Counted from the first letter of the stretch, positions 1 through 11,366 are shown. The stretch: DNA of 24,285 bases from Asterionellopsis glacialis (GCA_014885115.2 WKLE02002260.1:1-24285), one strand, 5' to 3'. Notes: a model not told the origin generated them from the sequence alone. Numbers and translations are program-made.

Positions 1-261
1 CTTCTTTCCGTTCCTGCCGGAGTGTTTACCAAGAGCTACTTTGCTTTCTGGGTCTTGCTCGCGATTGCCTGGGGTTTCGGAGCTGCCCTTGTCATTACTA
101 TCCTTCCTCTTAGCGAGAGCAGTGCCGAGATCGGAGATGTACTCAGTGGTATGGTCAACTATGTAACTGGTAAAAAGCCTGAGGCAGAAGAGGAAGTTGC
201 CAAGGAGGTGGAAGAAGAAGAACCTGCAAAGGAAGCGTCAGAAGAAGAAGCCGACGCCTAA
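1..261 (+). CDS. C-terminal end of a probable DUR3-type urea/sodium solute symporter (5' truncated by window edge)
   Basis: The frame is open from base 1 and ends in TAA at 259-261, giving the last 86 residues of a protein whose start lies outside the window. It contains one clear hydrophobic segment (about residues 13-36, rich in F, W, L, A, I and G) with an aromatic SYFAFWVLLAIAWGFGAAL stretch. A cytosolic tail follows, with a strongly acidic, Glu/Ala/Lys-rich end. The aromatic TM segment followed by an ILPLSES turn resembles the last helix of DUR3 urea symporters in the SSS family, as I know it. In algae such proteins take up urea across the plasma membrane. With only the last helix visible, other SSS members or an unrelated transporter remain possible. 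No 5' part, substrate site or regulatory region can be seen. Confidence 0.5.
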   Translation, partial: LLSVPAGVFTKSYFAFWVLLAIAWGFGAALVITILPLSESSAEIGDVLSGMVNYVTGKKPEAEEEVAKEVEEEEPAKEASEEEADA

Positions 262-1427
262 ATTTCTTTTCTTTAGGTTTAATTGGTGTGCCTTGTCAAG
301 CTTGATTTTCTTTTCTGCAAGCTTGTATTTTTATGGGCAGTGTGTTTCAACTCAATTTATGTGTGTTCTTTGGGTCAGTACGATTGTATTAACCTGATGT
401 CAGAATTTTGTAAATGGCTAGGTCACATGGTCTTGCATTGGATCTAGTACTAAAAAAATATAGTTAGTGAATAAGTGATGTGCACCTTTTTTTTTAATTA
501 ATGATTTTAGGGAGAATTCATTGTTTACGAACATGTTTTCGGATTTGTATCACATTGGTGCAGCTCAATCTATGAAAGGTAAGCTATTAGAAAAATATGA
601 TATCAAATCACCAGGGCACATGATCATTAAATCTGGACCTCAGTTGAATAGGAAATACGAAACAAATACGTTTCTATTATTTGTTCGGATCGCTACATAC
701 TATTGCAATATATCTTTGATGAGCTGATCGATGTTTAGAACTTTGCTTCTGTGTACATAAAATTTTGTCAAGTAATTCATCTTTGATGAATCCATAATAT
801 CCCACGTTACGTATCAAGGATCGGACTTCAATTTGTGGGTCCCAATCCTTCTCCCCTACAACCGCCGAAAGGGGTAGGTAGAAGAAAACTTAGTTGGATC
901 TTCTTCAAATTTGATTATGACCCCATGAGAAAATTCTATGCTATGCATGTTTATGTACTATATTCCTCATGTTACTATTCATTGTGTAGTAAAAATTCTC
1001 CAGCAGTAGTGGTCACAGATAGAACCCATAATTATCTACTCTATCGCTGAGTCACAGCACCAGGTAAGGACGTCACTTGAGAGGACTGTGATAACCTTTT
1101 TGTAGTTTTGCCTTTTCATGTCACCACTACTGTGGCTTCTTCCGCCCTGCTACCGTGTTTGTTCAAGTCAGGTTCGGAGCATTGAAAAAAAAATCGGAAC
1201 TCTAGCTGAAAAACAACGGGAATCTTACAAACAACTATATACTCCGTTCTCACGGAAAAAAAGGAGGTATACAGATTCATCAATAAATGAAAATCTTTTC
1301 TATAACGCCTTATATTTTGTAATAACCTGGTTCATAAAAATATTATGGTGATGACTGATTTTCGAAATATGTGGCAATGTGCAAAAGAACATGAAGAGTT
1401 AGAGATGTTTAATCAGTTCATGTGTGT
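262..1427. other. Convergent 3' intergenic region, no gene seen
   Basis: This 1.17-kb stretch separates the ends of the DUR3-like gene and the PDZ gene. It is AT-rich. The short open frames here begin with non-ATG codons or lack any protein-like composition. I see no tRNA, no long repeat and no domain. It probably holds only the two 3' UTRs and spacer. Confidence 0.6.
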
Positions 1428-3368
1428 TTACCGTCCACCAGGGTAGCCGCCACCGCCTCCTCGCTGACCACCATACTGGTTTCCATATTGTCCCGCATAA
1501 GGGTCTCCTCCACCACGTTGTCCGGCATAGGGATCACCACCTTGTGGTGGTCCATATCCGCCGCCGCCGCCACCACCACCACCATTGGTGTACTGTTGAC
1601 GAGGAGGTGGAGCACTTTGCTGCGAATGCCCGCCATGACCGCGATCGCGCTTCTGTGCCGTAAGGACACGTCGAATTCCCTCATGGACAGGTTTGAGCTG
1701 ACTGAGGTTTGGAGATGAAATCTTGATAGGATTTCGTGCCACCGGCAAGATCACAATGTACTTCCATGGGTGTAGCTTGTTCTTATACTTCACCATTTGC
1801 GGCCCTTGCCAGTCATTTTGAATTCGCGCACCCTGAAGCGAAAATTGCTTAACCTTGACTGAAACAGGACGGCGGGCTTGGGTCTCGATCACAGCAATAT
1901 CGTATTCAGACTTTGACCTGTACATGTTCATCATCCATGGCTGAGCAATGATGCCACCAATTACAACATACTTCGGTTTCCAGTCTTTGGCACTGTTTGG
2001 AGCTGTTGTCTCTCGTGTGTCATATTTGACCATGTGTTCTCCTTCAGCTACAACAACTTCAGTATCGGGTACATAAAAGAGAAGAGGAAGAGGTCTTGGA
2101 CCTTCCTTGATAAGTCGGGATGCTTCCTTGGGATTCTTTACATCAACCCCATTGACTTTGAGAAGTACGTGTCCAAGTTCCACTCCGGCAGATCGCGCCG
2201 AAGATCCTTCGACAATAAAGGCCACAACTGGACGCTCGTCAAGGCCGTCAACAAGGGAACGATCCGTATTCAAAAAGAGGGAATCAGTAAGTTCCTGGGG
2301 TTTGAAGAACATGACACCGAGTGTCGGGGTGAAAATACGAGCATCGTACCATTCTCCACCAGGAGGAAGCTCGCCATCCTGCTTACGAATACCAGTTTCA
2401 GTGGCTGCAACAGGTTGCTCGAAGAGACCATCGCTGTTGCTAGGAGCTCCAGGAGCGGCAGCTTCTCCGGTTGAGACTGCTGCAGACGGGGCAGGACCTC
2501 CAAACATATCAGCCCAGACGGAATCATCGCCGCCAGCTGGGGCTGGAGCCGGAGCCAATGCCAAAGACTGATCGTAAGACGGAGCAACAGATGCTGGTTG
2601 AGGAGGAGCAGGCGCCGATGAAAAGACCGAAAAAGGATCACCAGCAGCTGGTTGAGGAGGAGCACCACCGTAGGGATCGGCACTAGGTGGTACAGGTGCC
2701 CCCCCCCCACCAAATGGATCGGCTGACTGTGGTGGTGGCGGAGGCTGCGATGGAGGCACCGGTGCTGGAGCCCCGAAAGGATCTGCTGCGATTGGCTGAT
2801 GGCCAGTAGCAGGTGGGGCAGGTGCTGCAGGGGCGGGAGGCTGGGGCTGCGACCAAGGATCAACAGCTGCTGGTGCCGCGGGTGGCAAAGCCGGAGGTGG
2901 AGCTACAGGAGCCGCCCACGGATCGGACTGCTGCGTGGATGGAACCAATGCAGTCGTCGCATCAAAAGGAGTTGGTGCTGGTGCCGAAGGTGGCAAAGAA
3001 GGTGCACCAAAAGGATTCCCAGCAGCAGGTGCAGGAGGGTGACCGACAGGAGGAGCTCCATATGCAGGAGGCTGTCCTCCAGCAGGAGGAGGAGGCTGCT
3101 GATACATGGGTTGCTGTTGTGGTGGTTGTCCGTAACCCCCGTATCCAGCAACAGGAGGTGGTGCACCGTATCCGCCATTCGCCGGTGGCTGGTTCATAGC
3201 TGGCGGAGGTGAGTTCATGGCTGGGGTGTTCATAATGGGCTTGTTCTCCTGAGGAGGCGCTGGTGCCGGTGGCTGCTGGTATGGCGTGAATCCATTGGCA
3301 GGTGGTGCTGGAGCTCCTGGCAATGCAGCCTGTAACTCCGACCCAAACTGATCAAAGGGGTTTGACAT
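1428..3368 (-). CDS. PDZ-domain scaffold with DPF/DPW/NPF endocytic-type motifs, PH-like region and Gly/RGG tail
   Basis: This is a single exon of 646 residues. I start it at the ATG at 3368 (MSNPFDQFG, A at -3). The frame runs about 99 nt further upstream but only to a TTG. Residues 1-310 are Pro/Ala/Gln-rich low complexity studded with NPF (2), TPF, DPW (2), DPF (3) and DPY motifs. Residues about 342-433 look like a PDZ domain, with an LGVMF carboxylate-loop equivalent and the typical PVVAFIVEGSSARSAGVELGH segment. Residues about 433-572 are a PH-like region (DWKPKYVVIGG at its start). The C-terminus (about 593-646) is Gly-rich with QRGGG and DPYAGQ repeats. Known families use DPF/DPW to bind AP-2 appendages and NPF to bind EH domains, so a role as a membrane-traffic adaptor is inferred. 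I do not recognise a named orthologue. GC and codon bias are skewed by the Pro and Gly tracts. Confidence 0.85.
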   Translation of the reverse strand: MSNPFDQFGSELQAALPGAPAPPANGFTPYQQPPAPAPPQENKPIMNTPAMNSPPPAMNQPPANGGYGAPPPVAGYGGYGQPPQQQPMYQQPPPPAGGQPPAYGAPPVGHPPAPAAGNPFGAPSLPPSAPAPTPFDATTALVPSTQQSDPWAAPVAPPPALPPAAPAAVDPWSQPQPPAPAAPAPPATGHQPIAADPFGAPAPVPPSQPPPPPQSADPFGGGGAPVPPSADPYGGAPPQPAAGDPFSVFSSAPAPPQPASVAPSYDQSLALAPAPAPAGGDDSVWADMFGGPAPSAAVSTGEAAAPGAPSNSDGLFEQPVAATETGIRKQDGELPPGGEWYDARIFTPTLGVMFFKPQELTDSLFLNTDRSLVDGLDERPVVAFIVEGSSARSAGVELGHVLLKVNGVDVKNPKEASRLIKEGPRPLPLLFYVPDTEVVVAEGEHMVKYDTRETTAPNSAKDWKPKYVVIGGIIAQPWMMNMYRSKSEYDIAVIETQARRPVSVKVKQFSLQGARIQNDWQGPQMVKYKNKLHPWKYIVILPVARNPIKISSPNLSQLKPVHEGIRRVLTAQKRDRGHGGHSQQSAPPPRQQYTNGGGGGGGGGYGPPQGGDPYAGQRGGGDPYAGQYGNQYGGQRGGGGGYPGGR

Positions 3369-6137
3369 TCTTGGATGATTTGTTGCTTGTCGTAGAACCG
3401 TACGAGATATTTCCGTGTACTTGTTCTTGCTTTGGATCGTGGGGTCACTGCTATGTCTCGAATCCAAAATTAAGCGCTACTATTACGTTGCACGCTTGCC
3501 GATAGATATAGCTTTTAGGCGTCAATGCTAAAATGCGATGGCTCAAACTTAAAATTTCAGCACAATGCGTTCAACAACGTGGAAGTCCTGACCGACGACG
3601 TTGATGAAGGTCACGATGCAAAGGATACAGCAACAGCACAGCTTTTTGTTTGTGCTGGGTCGTTGCATGCAGTGCTCTCTAGGACCTCGGTGCTGCAGTT
3701 GTCCCCTCCCTACTGGTACCGTAGGACTGCTTCCAGGAGCATAATATCATGCATGCTTTTGCCACGAGCCAGACACATACATCGAGGCTATCGTATAAAG
3801 GAGGTACAGGTACGATGAAAGCTACAGTGGGACCTACATACATCAAAAAAATAGATTTCTGTAGATATCTTCCACTGGTATGGTACCTTACCAGGTACCA
3901 GGTACACAATGAATCTGATATCGTGCCAGTACCAGATACCAGTACACAGGTACAGGTAGCATTTTTGTTCCATTCCAAATCTCCGGGTGTTTTTTGACCG
4001 TTGGGCTGCTCAACGGAAAACACATGAAAAGATTTTCATCACTATGGAAAGGCGGTTCACTACTCACATGATCCACCTGTTCGATAATCACATAATCAGT
4101 AATGAATAACTTTATAAGCCTATGAGACTGAAGCAGTCATTTATTTCCTGAAAAATTCTGAAAATTTGGTAAGAACGGTAGGAATAGGCCTCGCCCGGTC
4201 GCCCTCGAACAACCCTAATCACATACCTTGTTGGACCTACTTACTAGGGTTTGTCAAAAAAATTTCTAAAGCAGGTCGTCCACTGAAACGAGTCCACTAA
4301 AACTTGTATCTAAAATTTTAGACCAATCAAAATTAATTATCTTCTGAAATATTGAAAACACCCTTGGAAAGTGGTCTTCTAAAAATCGTTTCTAAATTTT
4401 GTTATGTGAAAATCCTTTGACACAATCTGTGCAGACCTGGATTTCTAAAAAGTGGGCCATCAACTCTGTCAAAATATAATGATGGAAAACAACTTGAATT
4501 ACAAAACTATCATTTTTTTCTTCTTTTCAACAAGGATGAGATAGTTTGAATTATTGTTACTATTGCTGGTTGATTGCTGTTTGCATAAATGGCATTTTTG
4601 ACAGACATGATTGTCATTGCACATACCACATTTTAAAAAAAGCTTTACTGGTGCTGTGACACTGGTGTTTCTACAAGAAGTCCTATATGATACCATGAAG
4701 AATACTAGCAGGTACATGACTTTTGATTGTGTTATTTGTTAAGCTTGTATTTAGTATCATACTGTACATAGTACTGAATTTTTGTATCTTAACTGTTTTA
4801 TGGATTCTAAGTTTTGAAAGTCATATCATATTCTCTTTGTCTTCAGGCATATGCCAATATGTTTTTTATCTTTATTCTGAAGAATTTATAGATATCACAT
4901 GTAGTTTGATGTAGAACTATTTGTTTACTCCATGTGGTGGTATGATTGTGACACTTACAATCAAATTTATACTAATCTAACATTGCTCTAGAAGTGTGAT
5001 CTTGATCTTGTGATGTTACTGCTGCCCATTTTGATGATAACTATCCTTTAAAAAAATGATTCCATCCATTTGTTTATGTGTTTTGGTTAATAACTTATTG
5101 TAATACGATATTAGTACTTAGTTGCTGTTAAGTCAGAACTGTTGGGTGAAGTTGGTTCTTTTCACCTAGCAGTTTAAGAGATTACTAGATTGGATTATCT
5201 GTAGATGAAGAGTTGGTGTTTGTTGTAAGTGTATTTCTTCCTGAGAGCTTGGAAAAAGTCTCTGAAAGATATGACTGCATATCTCCTTGAATTTGTGGAC
5301 TGCTGCTGATAACTAAAGCATTATGGATTATGGTGCTTGGTATAAAATATTGTGCAACAACAACTCACTGTACACCATTTATAAGTGGCTATCAGTGCTT
5401 TCTACTACTCTGTACTACACCATATGCATTCCAACCCATCCCATTTTATTTCTACTATTCTGTTACATTTCTCTGTCCTTTACCTCCAGAGTTAGGAAAG
5501 ACAGATATTGTATAATATAGACAAGTCCAAGCTTGAAAAGAAGATGCCCCCCCCCCCAATATATGATGTTAAACTGATATAAGAAAATATCAAAATTTTA
5601 TGACTGCTTATTGTGTACAGTTCACACCCACTGAAAAGAAATGCTGTGTTTCTTAGGTCAATCTTGGAATTTGGGTGTCAAATAACAAGGAGAAATTTCA
5701 AGCTTGAAAAACCTGACCATTTCTTATTTAGCACATAAAGAGTTAGGGGTTTGAAAAAAAATTGGTGCATCGAAAATGTTGGAGGGAATGTTCTGCAGCA
5801 GGCAAAATTGTGTATTTTTAATTGCTGAAATTATTTCCTAAAAGCGGTTTCACAAAAAAAAAAAATATGTCAGCAGAAAAGCCGACCCAACATCTTTTGT
5901 TTTTTTGTTCCGAAAAGTCGTAACTTCACCCCCACCTATGCACGATTTTGAGTTCCCCCATAAGTCACCCGCTAGACTGGAAGTCTTTTCGGAATTTCGG
6001 AAAGATATCTGACAAAGGGTGTGAAAAACAAGAAAAAGGAAGATCTTCCTTTCTGGGAAACAAAGAATTGCAACAAGGGAACAAGAGCAACAACCTGAAA
6101 ATACAAGAAAGCCAGAAGCTACCACACATCGGCTAAA
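3369..6137. other. Gene-poor AT-rich region with GTACC repeats and coding-like relics
   Basis: These 2.8 kb hold no gene I can support. Up to about 3.52 kb lie the 5' leader and promoter of the PDZ gene. About 3.7-3.96 kb carries a cluster of GTACC/GGTAC words. From about 4.1 to 6.1 kb the DNA is AT-rich, with an 11-C run at 5547-5557 and a perfect 14-bp palindrome TTTCAAGCTTGAAA at 5696-5709. On the minus strand between about 5.06 and 4.5 kb one frame reads through with relatively long open stretches broken by several stops. The neighbouring frame 4717-4499 carries a CxxCx5CxxCxxC pattern. This could be a decayed transposon or chance in AT-rich DNA. Confidence 0.5.
3706..3960. repeat. Cluster of GTACC/GGTAC and CAGGTAC-type short repeats
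   Basis: ACTGGTACC occurs at 3712-3720, GAGGTACAGGTAC at 3801-3813, and a dense run GGTACCTTACCAGGTACCAGGTAC at about 3882-3904. More CCAGTACCAGATACCAGTAC and CAGGTACAGGTA words lie at 3926-3957. The words are self-complementary in many registers, so several small hairpins can form. The same word recurs near 13.7 kb and 24.2 kb. Confidence 0.6.
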
Positions 6138-7023
6138 ATGGAAGTTACCAAAAAGGTTTTCTATGTGAATTTAACTAGTAAGAAAGAATCTTCTATTATC
6201 TTCCGACTATTCTTTGTTGTCTTCCCCTCCCTACTCACGTTCTACTGATCTCCAACACATCGTTCCTTCCCTCATCCCTATCCCTACAGTTCTAGATGCC
6301 TCGGAAGCCATTAGACAACAGGTAGAGGAAAAAATATCCGAAAAACAATCTAAATTACCAGGACCTGCAAATTGTAAAGAAAAGGTGAGGAAGAAAATTG
6401 CTGATATCGCTGCAACAAAGGTACCTCCCGCCAAGATTGCGGAAAAGATGTCAGAGAAAATGTTGAAACTTCTTCCTTTTAAAATGAAGCAGAAGGGTAT
6501 AACCGTTGTTGCGAATCGAGCATTTTTAGAGGGTCCATACTTTGTTCTGGAGCTTCAAATACAATATGTAGATGCAGTTTTATTGGCAGAAGCAAAGGAT
6601 ACTAGTAGTACCAACACAAATGAAGAGGAGGATGACGATGATAGTATCGCAAGTGCAGAATTGGACGCAATGATTGAAGAACAGAAGAAAGTAGACGAAG
6701 CCAAAGCTTACCAAAACAAGTTTCCTTCCGCATCTAGAGCAGACAGTTACCAAGAGGTCAACGCTGTAGTCACGGCACCCAGGACCGGGTTGGCAGGATA
6801 TGTACAATGGATTTGGAATATCCTTGGGATGGCAACAAAAGAATCAATCGAGAAGAAGCATCTTCCTTTTCTAATCCAATCAAAAATTGCTGGTGGGATG
6901 GCAGAAATGTTAAAGAAAAAGATGGATGGAAAGAAAATCAAAGCAGAAACAGCAGTACTGCCAGAAGCTGAACAAGCACGATATTTCTTTGCAAATCTGA
7001 AGAAAGTCAAATCTCAAAGTTAG
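6138..7023 (+). CDS. Unrecognised 257-residue Lys/Glu-rich protein, two exons
   Basis: Proposed structure: exon 1 6138-6177, intron 6178-6289 (112 bp, donor GTAAGA, acceptor in a pyrimidine-rich run ending CCCTACAG), exon 2 6290-7023, stop TAG. The start ATG at 6138 has A at -3 and G at +4. Without splicing this frame stops at 6246-6248. Splicing joins MEVTKKVFYVNLT to ILDASEAIRQQ in frame. The product has an N-terminal half rich in Lys, Glu and Ala heptad-like stretches (about residues 18-80). A more hydrophobic segment follows (KGITVVANRAFLEGPYFVLEL, about 85-105). Then come an acidic EEEDDDDS stretch (about 127-134) and a basic Ala/Lys-rich C-terminus. There is no signal peptide, TM helix or known catalytic motif. 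I do not recognise the family. It lies tail-to-tail with SMC6, 266 bp apart. Splicing is predicted, not observed. Confidence 0.65.
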
Positions 7024-7289
7024 GAAACGTAATGTTCCTCAGAAAATGGATGCTAAGTTCTGTATTCCTTTTCAAGGTTCGACTCTTGGCGACAGGGAAA
7101 AACACTTAGGATTGTACACAGATATTGCAACAACATAAATCAAAAGATCGTTACACTATCGTATCCCCAATAAATTCCTCCCACTTCGTAATTGTACAGG
7201 AATATCCACAGATTCATTATAATCATAAGATAATTTCATATAGATTTTCCCTCCATTCCATCATCGCCTCCCCCCAACTATATATTTTT

Positions 7290-10200
7290 TTACTGAGAAA
7301 AATCAAGTGTTTGCTGTGTTGGTCCACCAACTGTTTGACTACGTGAGGGTGGTTTCATACCAAAGATCTTCAATCTTGGATCAGTTTCAATGTTGGAAAG
7401 ATCTTGGGGTGTAATAAAGATAAATTGGCGATGTTCCATACTCTTGGCAGTTTCAATCAACGTTTTAAGAGCAATCTTGCGCGCAATAGGATCCAAAAAC
7501 ACATCAAATTCATCCATTACACGAAAGGGTGTCTCCAACTGCTCTCCAAGAGCCAAAAGGAGAGATAATGTCGTGAAACTCCTTTCACCTCCACTAAGGG
7601 CCTTCACATCAGCAGTCTGACTTGATTGATCCTTATTGTCCTTTTGAACAACCAAATCCAACGATCCGCTTTCATGATTGAAAGCTAATTGACCTGAACT
7701 ACCCTTCTTGTTCAACATCTCATCAAAGGTTATATTGGTCATATTTACAATGAACTCACGGAATTGTCTCCAACGTTTCTGTCGATTATGAATGTCCTTG
7801 GTAAGATTGTCAATGTTGGTTCGAATACCCTCCACTGCATCTAACTTGCCTTGAAGATCATTCCTGGCACGCATATACTTTTCATAGGCAACCTCTGCAT
7901 CACCCTCCACCATCTGACGGCGTTCCTTTTCTCTTAAGATTTTTTTCTTTGCCTTTTCAATCTTGAGCTGGTAAAACTCCTGACTCTTGGGAGCACAGAC
8001 AGGCTCAATCTCTTCTAATTCTTCATCTGTAGGGGTTTGTGTGACATCGGGTGACATGGTCATGGTACCTCCTTCACCATCGTGTTCTGCAGCTGCAGCT
8101 TCTTCTTCACGTTTCTTCTTGTCCCACGTAAATTTTCGTGCTTTCAACAAGACATCAGCCCGACGTGCAGTTGCTTCTGCTAATTTTTCTTCCAATTCAG
8201 CAGCTACCTGTTGAAAGTGTTCAAGTTTCGCGCGTCTCTTCTCGAGAAGGTCTTGCCTTTGTGATAAATTTTGGTAGTATTCTTCCAATTCTCCCTCCGC
8301 TTGTTCTAAATCAAGTATAACCTTCTCATTACGTGTTCGTACCTCTTCCAAACGATCAGTGACAGTATAAATAGTTGGTTCGATTTCTTTAATTTCTTGT
8401 TCCAATGCCTGCTTTTGTTCTTGAAATGATTGTAAGGCTTGTTCAGCATTCGAAATATCTTCTTCATATTCGGTTGTATCAATTTCAGTATTTTCAGCTT
8501 GTTCTGCATCGGCACGCAATTCTTGAATTTGATACTCCAATTGTTGAATCTTTTTTTCCACACCGCGTGTTGTTTTTTGTGCTTGATTCCACTCAATTTT
8601 GTGTTGCTTACGCTCACGTGCAATTTCTTGTTCATGCGTACGGGCATCCTCTAATTCTTGTTTCAAGGCAGGTACCTCACCCTTCGCTTCTGCCAAGGCT
8701 GCTGTCTTATCTACACCAATCGTTTGTTTGAGTTTACGTTCATTACTAATAATTTGTTTGACACCCTTGTTGACTTGCCATAAATCACCGCGTGGAAGTG
8801 AATATGCTTTACGGATATTCCCCCCCTTGACAGCAAATTGACCATTCGAACGTTCTTCCAACAAGGAGGATTCCGAGTCATGAAAATTAGGTGCTAATGC
8901 AATTTGATCAATGTTACAAAAATCAACAAGTGCATTAAAGACAATATCATTCTCTACGGACAAGGCACTAGCCACAGTTTCAATACCCGAGACAGGTGGT
9001 GAAGGCACATTGAAACGATCACAAACGTTCACCTTGTATACATTACATTCACGTGCTGTACAGCCAGCATTTTTACGAATGTTCATAAAGGTAGCACGAT
9101 CCTGTGGATTCGTCACAATGAATCTGTCCAAGGTGGACATACCCCCTACAGCAAGTTCAGCTAATGGTGCATACTGATCCTTACCAGGTGCAACCTTAAT
9201 ATAATGACCAATAGGGCCAATGACAGGACCTTTGAATTTACGTTGTTTTTGGAATTTTTGAACCATGGCATACACCTTACCGACACGCTGTCCAAACATG
9301 GCCATAGAATTCCCACCTGATGCATCGGATAGTTCTCGAATCTTGTGATTGACTGCCATTAAGGCACGTTCCGCGCGTGACGTCGTTTCCTTGGCTTGAT
9401 GGAGGGGAGTTTCCATTTCTTCATACTTTTGGCATGAGGTACTTGATGTTTGTTTCAATTGTGGAAGTTTAGCACGTTCCTCTTCCAGTTCTTTTTCTGC
9501 ATTTTGAAGCAGTTCTGTGCATCTGGCCATTTCAGATTCAGCGTTCCCTGCTGCTCTCATAATTTCTTCACGTGCCTCTTGAAGTTGTCGTTTGGCAGCT
9601 TGAAGACGTTCTGTGGGATGTTTTTGGAAAAAAAAATCAAAAACACATGCGGTAGTTTTATTTGAGTCAAAAACAAGAGAGGAGACAAGATTACAATTTA
9701 TATCGATTGTTCCTACAAAAAAGTATAGTGTACTGTCCTTAAATGCCATTTACTTACCAGAAGCTCTGGATTGTTCCGTTTCCAACTGTTGCAATTCTCT
9801 TCGTTTGGCCTTGAGAGGTGCTTGAGTACGTTTCAATTCTGTTTCCAAGGAAGTTTTTTCACGTGCCGCGGAATTGGCTTCTTCTGTCAATTCTTGCATC
9901 TTGGTTTTTAATTCGTCTTCGTGCGCATCATCTTGTGAGGCTGCTTCTTCTGCCTTGGCAACATCTTGTTTTTTCTTTTCTAATTTTTCCGCATTTCTTT
10001 GTATTTTAGTTTCAATAGTTATGACGTCATCATTTTCATCCTTATACATGGCCCATGCCAAATCGAGGCGGCAATCCTGTAACTTATCTTCTAATTTTTG
10101 CAATTCTTGAAATTGTTCCCATTCGTGTTTCAATTGTCTGACATTTTCGACAGACCCTGCCATGTTACGTTGTAATCGTTCTTCCTTGTCACGCAAGTCA

Positions 10201-11027
10201 TGTATGTTTTCAATGGCACTGGCATAACTGCGATCAATACGTTCTAATTCAGTTGCCTTCATGAAAAAATTGTACTTGTCTTGTGGTTTCCCCGTCAAAA
10301 ATTTCTTCGCCTCTTCTTGATCCAAGACAGCTACTGGATTTTCAACTTGAATATTAAGTTGGTCCAACATGGCATCCAAATCTTTTTTCGATCTTGATTG
10401 TTCCTTCATGTTGGAATCCAAAAGTTTATATCCGTTGTATCCACCATGTAAGGATATAGAACGTTCAACTGTAATGGTATCACCGTATGTATCATGTTGG
10501 AATCCGTCCTCACCCTTATTGAGCAACGTGACACGCACCTTGGCACCGGAGATGTTTTGAGCCGTCGATTCCTTACGGACTAATTCTTTTAAATTACGGG
10601 CACGATGTGTACGTCGTGCACCAGCACCTAAACAAATTTGAATGGCAGCCAAAACAGCGGATTTACCAGATCCATTTTGGCCGTGAATGAAATTCACATT
10701 ACGACACAAGTCGACTGTCAATTTACGATGACACATAAAGTTTTCCACGTAAACACGTTGAATCACACCTGCTTCGGGTGGTTTACCCGGTGCATTTTTG
10801 ACACGTCCTGCCAATGGTGATTGCGGTGCCATGCGCTCTTCCTCCTCTTGCGCAGTAGCAGTAGCATCTGGTGCCATTTCTTCATCTTGAGCTGTTGTAG
10901 CTTCTGCTTGTACTTCTTCCTCATCATCATCCTCAACAACACGTTGACGAGAGGAAGCTGGTGATTCTTCTTCTTCACCGCCAGCGCCTTCCGAAGAACG
11001 ACGCTTACGTCGACCACGTGGTGCCAT
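7290..11027 (-). CDS. SMC6: Structural maintenance of chromosomes protein 6 (SMC6)
   Basis: Exon 1 runs 11027-9758 and exon 2 runs 9610-7290. The 147-bp intron 9757-9611 has donor GTAAGT and acceptor CCCACAG and splits a Glu codon (residue 424). The joined protein is 1196 residues, normal for SMC6. After an acidic, disordered N-terminus (1-85) comes the ATPase head, with Walker A GQNGSGKS at 116-123. Coiled coil occupies about 290-545 and again about 700-1030. The hinge lies at about 550-700. The C-terminal head has the ABC signature LSGGERS at 1095-1101 and Walker B VMDEFD, with catalytic-type Glu at 1124. The RVYVENFMCHRKL start and the ALGEQLETPFRVMDEFDVFL segment are characteristic of SMC6 rather than SMC1-5. 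With SMC5 and NSE subunits, SMC6 resolves recombination intermediates and stalled forks in the nucleus. An E2F-like site lies about 340 bp upstream. Confidence 0.95.
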
Positions 11028-11366
11028 GTTCTACTAATGGTCTGTGTCCAATATTTTCTTGGAACGAGTCCACAGCAGCAAGACAGTCCGAATCAACGGA
11101 AAAACTCTCAAGTAGCAGAGGTTTTAATGATTACAACAACAACAATAAAAAGAGGAAGAATCACTTTGTTCTTGCTGATTCCTTTCTGTATCTAGCTGTC
11201 GAATACAAGGCCACACACAAATACAAATAATAGTATGTAGTCGTTAGTTTTGGGTCTGCAAGTAAACCTCAAAAGAAAAGTAAGTAATGATGGATGGGCT
11301 TTCCAATGGAAAAGTGGAAAAGTTGCGGCAATTTTGCCTCTTTCCATCTCGCTCGCGAGATTTTTT

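Noticed and set aside
1418..3212. Several overlapping long ORFs on both strands across the PDZ gene (for instance 2034-2474, 2270-2863, 2799-3212)
   Set aside because: They are shadows of the Pro/Gly-rich repeats in other frames. Composition is repetitive and the -1 strand frame has the PDZ domain.
3525..4023. ORFs 3525-3818 (+, ATG start) and 4023-3679 (-, GTG start)
   Set aside because: No recognisable domain, overlap on opposite strands, and both run through the GTACC repeat cluster.
7070..7100. tRNA T-arm-like GGTTCGACTC word
   Set aside because: The stem does not pair properly, and no matching acceptor stem, anticodon arm or D arm is present upstream.
9611..9757. Two separate genes for the SMC6 halves (stop after 9758, new start at 9749)
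   Set aside because: A GTAAGT...CCCACAG intron joins them in frame and restores a complete SMC6. The Walker A and signature/Walker B halves are both required.
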